Shown: positions 55,495 through 64,000 of the stretch, in pieces | Layout of the letters: the number at the start of each line of letters is the position of its first letter | Numbering within the stretch: position 1 is the first letter of the stretch | Assembly (NCBI GenBank): GCA_026119855.1 | Contig: JAOWBW010000268.1 | Location: 889,480 to 953,479 of the forward strand | Length of the DNA stretch: 64,000 nt | From: Campanula takesimana | Lineage: Eukaryota; Streptophyta; Magnoliopsida; Asterales; Campanulaceae | Reading direction: 5' to 3' | Notes under the pieces: model-generated | Told to the model about the DNA's origin: nothing | Seen by the model: the letters and a program-made list of their open reading frames with translations, nothing else | Database searches by the model: none | Position numbers and translations under genes: made by a program

Positions 55495-58278
55495 ATGGCT
55501 CCTAAGAAAACTAAAACTCAACCAGAAATCATCATCTCCGACTCTTCTTCGCACTCTGGAAACTCTCACGAAGAAGAAGTAGAACGACAATCAAGGCATC
55601 CCACCGTCAAAGACATGGTATGTTTCACTATAACTTCTTATTTTTCCCGCCATTGTTGTTCTTGGAGGTCTCAAGACTCCCTTTTTCGATTTCTCCCTTA
55701 TTTACTGATCATTTTTGAAATCGATCGTTGTGTTGTGTTCGTATTTGCCTGATCTATTCTTTCATGTAGTTTATTTCATGATCAATGGTCGTTACATGTG
55801 CTTTTCATCAATTTCTGAGCTTTGTAACTTCCTTAGCAGTCGAACCGTTTTTCTGAATTTCTGGGTTTGTTTTAATGTCGTTGACCATACTTTTTACATG
55901 GTTGACTTCGTCCTATTCACGCCGTCATTTCGATGTATTTTTTATTGAATTTTGTCAAATTTTGTTTTTCTGTATTCTTGGGTGTTCTTCATGCTCTTAA
56001 ATATTTCTTTTTATATATATTTTATTATTCACCCCTTATCTTTATGCTCTGCGCATAAGTTTCCTGCGCATATAGCTATATCTATTTTTCTGCGCACACT
56101 TCTTTACTAATATTTATTTTCTGTGCGCACGATCCCTCTGCGTATGCATTCTTATTTATTGCGCACCCTCTACTTTCTGCGCATATTTTTTTATGGAACT
56201 TGTGCCTAGGTATATCTGCATTACTTGCATATGCGCACAGCTCCATAATCAATAGGTTGTCTAATTCTATCTATTGTTTTACGCAGGGACACGTTTATTT
56301 CATTCTGGGTTGGGAACTTATTCAAGCTGATCTCTCTTTAGATGCGATTGGTCGTCATCTGCTTCATCTTCTCAGCACCTCCGGCATTCTTCCATTATTC
56401 TCTCTTGAGCAATCCTTCATAGTGCCTGCTCTGTTAGATGAATTCTTCAGGACAGCTAGAGTTGTTTCTGCACAACTTGAAGGCAAGACAACAGAAATGA
56501 TCATGGCCACCGTTCAGCGCTGTGATATAATGGTTCACCCCAATCACATTCGCAGCCTCCTAAACTTCAATGTTGATAGTTCTTCATTCAACTATGATGA
56601 GGCTCATCAATATGCGCTTGCACAGAAGCTCATTGGCATCCCTTCTCTCAACAAGAAGTGGCCAATGTATAACCGAAAGGAATTTGGTGAGGTGATGTAT
56701 CACCTATGCACCCTAATTGGAGACTCCCTCAACTGCAAGAATGGAAATAATGGACATTTCATCTCTAAGCAGTGGGAATACTGCGCAGCCATCTTCAACG
56801 AAGATCAACTAGACTGGCCGCAGATAATCTTCAATGAGATTGTGAAGGGGATGACCAGCTATGAAAAGAAGCTGAACGCAGGAAAGACCAAATACCGAAC
56901 TCACTGCAGACTGCTAACCAAACTCCTATTGACTTATGGTGAACTGGCCACCTATGTTGAAGAAAAGTCAATCAACAAGCAGTCTTGCGACGCAAAGTAC
57001 TATTCCAGAATACACCTCCATAATTTGCGCAGTGAGATAGGTAACGCCGATTACTATGAAATTTGGCTGTCTGATGCCGCTCCCAACAAGGAACCCTGGA
57101 TAGGCCCAATTCCTGTGGTCAAATCCAAGAAGAGTGCAGGACGATCTACAACTGATGCTGCGCAAGAGACCGCAGAAGAAGCGTACAATCGCAAGGGGAA
57201 GGGCATTGCTCCGCCCAGTAGCAACAAGCTCAAGGATATTCCTTTGGTTCAATCCACCAAAGGGATTTCTTTCAAAGAGGCTGATCCTTCCATCAATCCA
57301 GCTCCTACTCCCTCAAAGCCAACCACTATGAAGCGCAAGGCTGCTTTCCGTGGTGATTCAGATGATGATGCTGTTGAGGGGGAGCAAATGCACAAAGCCT
57401 CTCAAGAAGCCTTCCCCAGTGCTGATATCGCACATATCTCTTCTCGTCTCAAGCAGAAGGTGCGCAGCAGCGCTAAAGGATTGAAGAAGCGCCGCACTAG
57501 TTCCGCAGCCACCGACAGCAGTGATTCTTCTCCAGTTCAACCTCCATCTTCAGCCCCTGAGACTCCTCCTACCTCTTCAGCTGAGCTGCGCCAGATCGTG
57601 CAGAGCTTGCATTCTGTTCAAGCGAATCAAGTCGCTACGCAACTGCAGCTTAATCAACTCCTTACTGCTCAAACTCCTTTATTATATCGTCTTGATATGC
57701 AGCGTTTGGAGATTGATACCATTAAGGGGGAGAAAGCTACCAAAGAAGAAGCAAAGGCAAAGGAAAGCACGGAGAGTGCTAAAGCAAAGGCAAGTCCATC
57801 TGAGCCTGCGCAAGAAAAAGTTCCTATCACTTTGGAACATCTTATCGACTCCCTGAAATCCATCAGCGCTCAGCTTGAAAATGTCAGCGCACAACTCAAA
57901 AATGTGTGCACCTTTGGAGCGCTTGATGGTGGACTCAGGGACATTCTGAAAAAGCTCAAGAAAACCCTTGCAGATGGGTTACATAGAGGATTTGATGACC
58001 TTCAAGCTCAGATGGAGGCTCAGATAGAGAATATTGAACAAGGAGGTTCTGCGCATAATATTGAAGAAGTGCGTCGATGCATTGCTAAGTCCATGACAGA
58101 TTTTTCTTTGGCGTTCAACGACAAATTTGACTACGCAATGTTAGACATTCAAGCAAGCGTCAACACTCAGCGCCTCCATACCGACTCAAGATTAGAAGCT
58201 ACGCAAACTGCCATCCTGACGGACAGCAGAGCAAGGTTCAGAGAGCTAGTGGATGACAACGCTGATATGCGCAGATGA
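55495..58278 (+). CDS. Envelope-like / putative plant transposon protein gene, two exons
   Basis: Exon 1 is 55495-55617 (MAPKKTKTQP, a serine- and acid-rich stretch); it ends at ATG|GTATGT. The intron 55618-56286 ends in TTTTACGCAG, and exon 2, 56287-58278, continues in phase, giving about 704 residues. Seen: an N-terminal globular part with FIVPALLDEFFRTARVV and KEFGEVMYHLCTL resembling the plant-transposon-protein domain found in many retroelement third ORFs; a long low-complexity, S/P/K-rich middle; and a C-terminal heptad-like coiled coil (LIDSLKSISAQLENVSAQL). The TGA at 58276-58278 may be premature, since the same frame continues to a TAG near 58410. Its position between RNase H and the 3' LTR is that of Sirevirus envelope-like ORFs. 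I see no signal peptide or convincing membrane span, so an envelope role is not supported. Confidence 0.7.
55618..56286 (+). other. Predicted intron of the envelope-like gene (669 bp)
   Basis: GTATGT donor, T-rich body, and acceptor after TTTTACGCAG. Both neighbours are open in matching phase, whereas the intron has stops in that frame. It contains at least six TGCGCA motifs between 56048 and 56240. Confidence 0.65.
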
Positions 58279-58410
58279 ATGATCACTTATGTTGGTAAAG
58301 CTGTGGAGTTCCAGGACAAATTTCAAAATTTAAAGGTGGAACTCATGAACAAATTTAACGGTCTTCAGAATGAGATGCGCGAAGCCCTGCAACGGATCAA
58401 CTTAGATTAG

Positions 58411-58964
58411 ATTTCCTCTGTAAGTATTTTGTTATTTTTTTTGGAACCTTTTTGATTCTCGTTGCGCAGTATGTTTTTTTTACGCTTTTATTTTGTGCGC
58501 TTCTGTTTTTGTGCGCACCTCTTTTGATTTTCCTCTTTAAAACTTGTAATCTGTAACAGTCAATCCTTCAAAGTTTTAATGAGAAGAATGCATCATAAAG
58601 CTTTCACAAAAACCTTGTTCAATTCAAATCATTCGTTTGTGGAACATTGAATGCATTATTACTTAAACTCATGCGCATAATCTTAACTGCTCATGTCTTC
58701 TACGCATGATGTTTAAACATTCAGTTTAAACGCATACTTAAAACTTCATCTCACATTATTTGTATGCTTTGAATGACATTTCTATCTTTTCTATCTTGTA
58801 AGTTTTAATCTTTTGGATAGATTAGAAATCTATAGCACTGGCTAGTGTGTGCATTGACTTGAGGCATGATTTACCATTCTCATTCTTATGGACATGTTAT
58901 TATCAAGTAAAATGAATTGCCTTTGCTATAGTAGGTAATGGCATCAATCATTTAGGGGGAGATT
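58411..58964 (+). other. 3' region of G with polypurine tract
   Basis: T-rich non-coding sequence after the envelope-like frame, ending in AGGGGGAGAT at 58955-58964 before the 3' LTR. Confidence 0.8.
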
Positions 58965-60631
58965 GTTGGGTATGCTTATCACTTAACCCTCCCACATTTG
59001 TTAGAATTGATTGATACCATCACCTATAAGTATTTTTACGGACTTTAGGACCTCATGTAAAGAAGTTTAGAACTTCAATATTTAGCTAAGTCCTTTTTAT
59101 AGTATAGGCTTAGATGATAGGACTTGAAGCTTTAAAGATCGAAGATCACCTAAGCAAGGATTCATTTCGCTACGCAGAATGTTCTCTGCGCAGGTCGCCA
59201 CTGCGCATTGATATCTTGCGCAGACCTTGACCCTGCTCAGTTTTCAAGATATTACTTCCTAAACTCTCAAGAGATCTCTTTGTGACCAAGCATGGTGCGC
59301 ATGCTGCTCATGCGCTGAATCCATGCGCGCCGGCAATGCGCATGCCTTTGTGCGCGGACACAACCTTGGTCAAGCTCCTCATCTCCTGATCTCTCATTCT
59401 AGAAAGTTTGGAAAACGCTTAGAAGATGCACGCTTATTAAAAAAGCTAAGGTGTGCACAAACGACAAAATAAGCACACTCAGCAAAACCATTGGTGGAGA
59501 CACGCTTCAAAGAAATATCTCAAGAGAAGACAGCTGTCAACCTTCTAGAAGAAGTTTTTGAAATTGGTCTTCATGCTCAGTCTCCAACGGCTCTATATAC
59601 CTGCGCACCAATCATATTGTTCCAGGTCATCATCTTTGATCAGAGCCCCAACGGCTATAAAGGACAGCTGCGCGCCAATCATGTTGTGCCAGCTCATTGT
59701 CCTTGCTCAGAGCTCCAACGGCTATATTCAAGCTCTCAACTATAAATAGCCTGCTCATCTTCATTTCCAAGCAGCCTTTGGATTTAGCCCTTTTCATCGG
59801 CCCTTGATCATCATCTTTGATCAAGCTCCTCTTGTTGGCCATAATGCTTCAGAGCTCGAGTTTCATGCTTCACTGAAAAACCATGAAGATCTGAAGACTG
59901 CTGCTTAGTTTTTCCAGATTCTTTAGAACAGCCTTCAAGATCTTCAAACCTTCAAAACTCCTGCTCATATCACAAAGCCTATATCACCAGAATTCTTGGT
60001 GCTCTTCATCTTTCATATTCATAGAGCCCAGAATTTCTGTCACACACACACCTCTTGAAGTTTTGATCATTTTGATCTAACTTCTTGAGATACACCGGTT
60101 TAGTCTAGGATTTGTTCTTCATAGATAATAGATCTTTGAGATAGTTGTGTTTCATTGTTGTATCTTGTAACTCTCTCATATAATAAGATCTCCATTAGAA
60201 ATCCAAGACTAACCATCTTGGTAGAGGATGTAGATCTTTCATCGATCGAACCTCTCCAAATAGCGTGTTTATTACTTATTGCATATTCCCTGCTTAACTT
60301 TTTATGAACTGCTTTGTTTGATCTTTCAGATTGCCACTCTTTGATGTTGTAATTGTTATTGCTCATTTGCCTTAGAATCCCATTTTGCGCCACTCTTTAG
60401 CCTTATACTTAGCGCGTGCGTTTTTATCTCTGCGCAGTATACCCTGCGCAGAGCTGCTCTAAATTTCCGCTGTGCATTTCACACTCTTACCGCGCGCTAT
60501 ACTTAGCCAAAATAAGAGTTGTGCGCATCTGCCATTGAATTGCAAAAGGGTTTGAAAAGAATTTGAAAACGCTATTCACCCCCCCCCCTCTAGCGATTTT
60601 CACACCCTTGTTGCCCCTTTAGGGACCAACA
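58965..60631 (+). repeat. 3' LTR of Sirevirus-like G
   Basis: 1667 bp, only a few differences from the 5' LTR, which suggests a fairly recent insertion even though the coding region is ruined. Confidence 0.95.
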
Positions 60632-60636
60632 TTTTG

Positions 60637-61416
60637 TCTCCTCAAAATTTCTAACATTATCCTCAAATGTTCAGCATGTTCCTCCTTTGTCTTCGAGTAT
60701 ACCAAAATATCATCAATGAATACTATCACACATTTGTCTAAGTACTCCTGAAATATTCTATTCATCAACTCCATGAATGCGGCTGGTGCGTTAGTTAACC
60801 CAAATGGCATCACGACAAACTCATAATGCCCATACCTCGTCCTAAACGCTGTCTTCGCCACATCTTCATCCTTGACCCTCAGCTGATGATATCCGGATCT
60901 AAGATCAATCTTTGAAAAATAACAGGCTCTTCTCAATTGATCAAACAAATCATCAATTCTCGGCAGTAGGTATTGGTTCCTAACCGTCACCTTATTTAAC
61001 TCTCTATAATCAATACATAGTCTCATAGATCCATCTTTCTTCTTCACAAATAGCACCGGTGCACCCCATGGTGATACACTCGGTCTAATCAACCCCTTAT
61101 CCAACAGTTCTTGCAACTGCTCCTTTAGTTCTTTCAACTCTGTTGGAGCCATCCTATACGGTGCTCTCGAAATAGGTGTGGTTTCTGGTACTAAATCGAT
61201 GGAGAACTCTACTTCCCTTACTGGTGGTACACCAGGTAAATCCTCAGGAAATACATCTTGAAATTCATTCACTACTTCAAGTGACTCTAAGGTTACTCCC
61301 TTCTCTTTTGTTTCACCTATGTATGCCAGGAATCCTATACATCCCTTCCTCAACATTTTACGGGCCTTCATCACCGAGATTAAGCCTATCCTCTTCCTCG
61401 GCCTTGAACCCCACAA
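60637..61416 (-). pseudogene. Gypsy H: reverse transcriptase, cut by element G
   Basis: A 265-residue frame that runs into G at 60636. Seen: FQDVFPEDLPGVPP, VEFSIDLVPETTPISRAPYR, LFVKKKDGSMRLCIDYRELN, FSKIDLRSGYHQLRV, FVVMPFGLTNAPAAFMELMN and the catalytic VIVFIDDILVYSKT (F-I-D-D). The remainder continues at 49722 downwards on the other side of the insertion. It is joined to the protease segment by a frameshift near 61390. Confidence 0.95.
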
Positions 61417-61840
61417 ATCTGTATTCTTTACCTTCTTCTCCTAGAAACATCACTATTTTCTCTTGACAGTTCACGTTAGCTTGATGCAAAGCCAACCAAT
61501 CCATTCCCAGTATTACGTCGAATTCTGACATATCTAGTTCAATGAGGTCGATACTTACGCTCGTGCCTCCTATCCCTAAGGTGCAGTTTCTATAAGAGGT
61601 AGTAATGGGGATAGCGTCTTTAGTAGGTGTATCTATTACTAAAGGCATCTCTAAGTTCTCTGGGTGCAGTTTTAACTTCCTTGCCACAGCATTACTAACT
61701 ACTGAATGAGTAGCTCCAGTATCAACTAATACATAAACGTCACGAGAATTTAACTGCATTGTACCTGCCACAAGATCTGCATTTACTCCAGCTGCTTTTA
61801 CGGTCATGGTGTACATTCTACCACGGCCTCCACCGTTTCC
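61358..61840 (-). pseudogene. Gypsy H: aspartic protease
   Basis: Carries YVLVDTGATHSVVS with the catalytic aspartate, followed by FDVILGMDWLALHQANVNC, the usual second half of the chromovirus protease. It is out of frame with gag (shift near 61895) and with reverse transcriptase (shift near 61390); translation in life would be one gag-pol frame. Confidence 0.92.
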
Positions 61841-62913
61841 TCCTCCGTTGTCCTTAGTTCCTGCAGCTGGTTCGTCTTTCTTATGTTCTGGGCACTTTTC
61901 TTACAGTTATAGCACTGCCGCTCCTTGTAGAAATAAATCTCTGTCTTGTGAGCTCCATCACAGATGGTACACTTATCATTACTCATGAAACCTTGGTTCC
62001 TGCCCTTATTCCACTCACGTCTGTTGTCATTGGAGTTCCGACCATTTCCGCTATGGCTGTTGTTGGAGTGCTTATTTCCATGACTGCCCTTATCGCGACC
62101 GTCGTCCACCGCTTTCCTCTTATTGTTATTGTGGTCTTTACTGCCCTTGTTTCCTTCTGCCTTTTCAGCCACTGTTTTTCCTTTCTCCTCTCGTCGGTTA
62201 CGATAATTATCCGACTCCCTCTCCACTATCTTAGCCCTGTCCAGCACCGCTGAATACGTAGTCAGAGCTAACGGTGTGATTCTGTACCGAATTCTATCAC
62301 TCAATCCTACTTCAAATTTCCTTGCTTTCTGTTCTTCAGTATCGAAGAATCTTGGCGCAAACTCTAGCAGATCGGTGAACTTCTCACCATACTCAGCCAC
62401 TATCATGTTCCCTTGCACCAAAGTCAGGAATTCTGCCACCTTGGCGTTCCTTGTGCTTGCAGGATAATATTTCTCATTAAAGATAGCCTTAAACCTGGTC
62501 CATGTAAATGCAGCGTCACCACGAGCCACAGCAGCTCGCTTTTCCGCCTCCCACCACGACTGAGCCTTCCCTTTTAGCATGAATGTCGCAAATACCACTT
62601 TCTGCTCCTCAGTGCAGTTCAGCGTTTCGAATATACGCTCAGTACTCTTAATCCAATCCTCGGGCTTCTCCTTAGCTGTGTCCGAGAACGAATCTGGATT
62701 CCTCCTTTGGAATAACTCTAGCGGGTCACGTAATGGAGCTTGTGGTGGTGGTTGAGCAAGTCCAGCAACAGTCTGACCTATCCCAGCTACTGTCTGTGAT
62801 AGCGTCTGCAAGAGATTTACCAGTGCCGGGTCCAACTGCCCGCCTACATTACCGGTGTTGTTGTCATTGCCCTCGCCGTTTCTGTTGTTTCCACTTCTGG
62901 TATTCATCTTCAA
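61804..62913 (-). pseudogene. Gypsy H: gag
   Basis: Starts MKMNTRSGNN (an in-frame second ATG, MNTRSG, is the likelier start). Seen: glutamine- and asparagine-rich N-terminus, the retrotransposon gag domain with DPLELFQRRNPDSF, KPEDWIKSTERIFETL, AQSWWEAEKRA and FNEKYYP, a basic N/K/G-rich linker, and the start of the zinc-binding end (CTICDGAHKTE, QCYNCKK). A one-base shift in the last knuckle diverts the frame to a stop at 61804. Gag assembles the particle and binds RNA. Confidence 0.93.
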
Positions 62914-63494
62914 ATTTTCCTTTTTACTTTAGAACAAGTTCATGCTCTAGAAATGTTCATCACTACACAATATGTGCGGTGTTCATGGTATACTTAACAT
63001 TACTATTCTTTTACTAACGGTTACTTGTTAGTTTTGATCGTGTTCGTATGTCTTTTGTACTAGACCATTATTCAGATTTGGTTAGTTTACTTAACCTTTC
63101 TTCTCCGGTTCAGGAGTTTTTGTACTTCATAATTTACAACCGTTTTACTTGGTTGATTATTATCTCTTTATTTCACTAGTTTTTATTACTTAACTAGCGT
63201 TAACTTACTCCAATGGTCGTCTTACTTCGTACCATGGTTACGAAGATTATTTCAAATCAATCCGACGTTTTCCCTTGTCTTTTCTTGACAAGTTGACTTT
63301 TAGTCTAAACAATAATAGACAATTCATAATTCTGGTATTTAAATTAAATAACTAACTTTATTCAACTAAAGTGTGAGATTTAAACATCTCAAAATACACC
63401 CAAAATTCAACTTAACATAAGCAAAAGTCTAATTGCATTACTCCACTAATCATAAAAAAAATCTATTCCAATAACTATCTTGTAACCAATTGCA
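62914..63494 (-). other. Spacer between the leader ORF and gag of H
   Basis: T- and AT-rich on both strands, no supported gene; part of the untranslated leader of the chromovirus. Confidence 0.6.
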
Positions 63495-63947
63495 TCAATT
63501 TCCACATTGTGCGTGCTCTGCTTCGAGTTGGTCATATTTCTCTTGTAACTCTATCTTCTCTGCCCAAATCTGATAGCTTGACACTCTAAGCTCTTCCTCA
63601 TACACTTCTTGTTCAGCTATCTTCTTCTTCAGCTTATTTCCATGCTCTATCTCATCTACTAGTTGTACACTGATACGGTTCCACTCGCGATTAGCTCTGA
63701 TCACGTGGCTCTCTAGGCTTTTGACTTTCTCTAGCTCTACTGCTAACTTTCCCTCTACATACATCATGTCCTCATCGCGTCCCTTGATGACATTCTGTAG
63801 GCTGCCGACTCCTAGAGTCTCCTTCCTAAGCTCTCTTTTTGTCTTGCGCAACTCCATAGTTAACTGCTTAATGACATTCTCCTTGGCTTCTATTTCTTCC
63901 TTTAGGGTAGCACTGTACCTTACAGATTTCATTGGTCTCCTCGGCAT
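63495..63947 (-). CDS. Coiled-coil ORF upstream of gag in gypsy H (150 residues)
   Basis: The ATG at 63945-63947 begins MPRRPMKSVRYSATLKEEIE and the frame is intact to a TGA at 63495. It is almost entirely charged heptad-like helix (KENVIKQLTMELRKTKRELR, EGKLAVELEKVKSLESHV, VDEIEHGNKLKKKIAEQE, IELQEKYDQLEAEHA), so a long coiled coil is expected. It lies on the element's sense strand upstream of gag, in the leader. It has no enzyme motif. Being undamaged while gag-pol is broken in several places is notable. Function unknown; it may be an accessory protein of this chromovirus lineage. Confidence 0.65.
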   Translation of the reverse strand: MPRRPMKSVRYSATLKEEIEAKENVIKQLTMELRKTKRELRKETLGVGSLQNVIKGRDEDMMYVEGKLAVELEKVKSLESHVIRANREWNRISVQLVDEIEHGNKLKKKIAEQEVYEEELRVSSYQIWAEKIELQEKYDQLEAEHAQCGN

Positions 63948-64000
63948 GATCCTACACACACCAACAATAAAATTAATTAGTACATAGTCCCAAGATTTCG
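63948..64000 (-). other. Leader of gypsy H, cut by the window edge
   Basis: No primer site or LTR end is visible before the window ends; the 5' LTR lies to the right. Confidence 0.5.

Larger units (their letters stand above)
49728..60631 (+). mobile_element. Sirevirus-like Ty1/copia element G, 10.9 kb, inserted in H
   Basis: A target duplication TTTTG at 49723-49727 and 60632-60636. Both LTRs are 1667 bp. An iMet primer site follows the 5' LTR, AGGGGGAGAT polypurine tract (58955-58964) precedes the 3' LTR. The pol region is reduced to scraps of gag, integrase, reverse transcriptase and RNase H, while an intact-looking intron-containing envelope-like gene lies between RNase H and the 3' LTR, the Sirevirus arrangement. 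The reverse transcriptase remnant (YVDDIIFGSTN) is also Sirevirus-like. The motif TGCGCA is extremely frequent throughout. Confidence 0.93.
44810..64000 (-). mobile_element. Ty3/gypsy chromovirus H (Tekay/Del-like), minus strand, runs off the window
   Basis: A 3' LTR at 44810-47445, then on the minus strand, in reverse order along the window, chromodomain, integrase, RNase H and reverse transcriptase, protease and gag, with a further ORF upstream of gag. Order RT-RH-IN with a C-terminal chromodomain defines a plant chromovirus. Element G is inserted in it with the duplication TTTTG at 49723-49727 and 60632-60636. The 5' LTR is beyond 64000. Several in-frame stops and two frameshifts make it inactive. 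Confidence 0.93.

Noticed and set aside
57358..57894. Minus-strand frames within the envelope-like exon
   Set aside because: Shadows of the longer plus-strand frame with its coiled-coil periodicity.

Overview
This is a stretch of plant nuclear DNA, most likely from an angiosperm and probably a eudicot. The evidence is the terminal exon of an Alfin-like PHD-finger gene (a plant-specific family) at the extreme left, plant-type Stowaway, Tourist and hAT MITEs, Mutator-like elements with 9-bp target duplications, Ty1/copia and Ty3/gypsy retrotransposons primed by initiator tRNA-Met, and an AT-rich, microsatellite-laden background. I cannot name the species. Apart from that one exon I see no ordinary host gene; nearly everything else is transposable elements inserted into one another.

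Layout. 1-929: last exon and 3' flank of the Alfin-like gene. 930-12345: MITE-rich intergenic DNA (Tourist-like, Stowaway, hAT), a small non-autonomous LTR element (3040-6096, minus) whose 5' LTR was later hit by a MULE-like element and a Stowaway, a 172-bp tandem duplication, a minisatellite and a long-TIR MULE (11095-12139). 12354-18582: a second long-TIR MULE carrying a full-length but dead copia element (C, 12946-17913, minus). 19192-23516: a copia element (E, plus) that has lost integrase and most of reverse transcriptase. 24043-26524: two more 9-bp-TSD elements. 27507-27707: an inverted repeat with a telomere-like core. 28381-43571: copia element A (plus), whose RNase H domain is split by copia element B (33167-41725, plus). 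44810 to beyond 64000: a Ty3/gypsy chromovirus H (minus), whose reverse transcriptase is split by a 10.9-kb Sirevirus-like element G (49728-60631, plus) carrying an intron-containing envelope-like gene.

How the parts relate. Each LTR element except H, whose right end is off the window, is bounded by a matching 5-bp target duplication (GTAAA, GTTTC, ATTTT, GAGAT, AAATG, TTTTG) and the MULEs by 9-bp duplications, so insertion order can be read: MULE D before C, A before B, H before G, and the 3040-6096 element before its two passengers. All polyproteins are broken by stops, frameshifts, deletions or insertions, so no element here looks autonomous.

The most unusual signals are compositional and belong to individual elements. 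The palindrome TGCGCA occurs about 49 times (hand count) throughout element G, in LTRs, coding remnants, envelope-like exons and intron alike. E's leader has six copies of GCACGGTCGTGC-type palindromes. The LTRs of two different copia families, B and C, share a GGCGGGCGC-cored palindrome cluster. Element A has no tRNA-type primer site but a 13-nt segment after its 5' LTR that is perfectly complementary to its own LTR.
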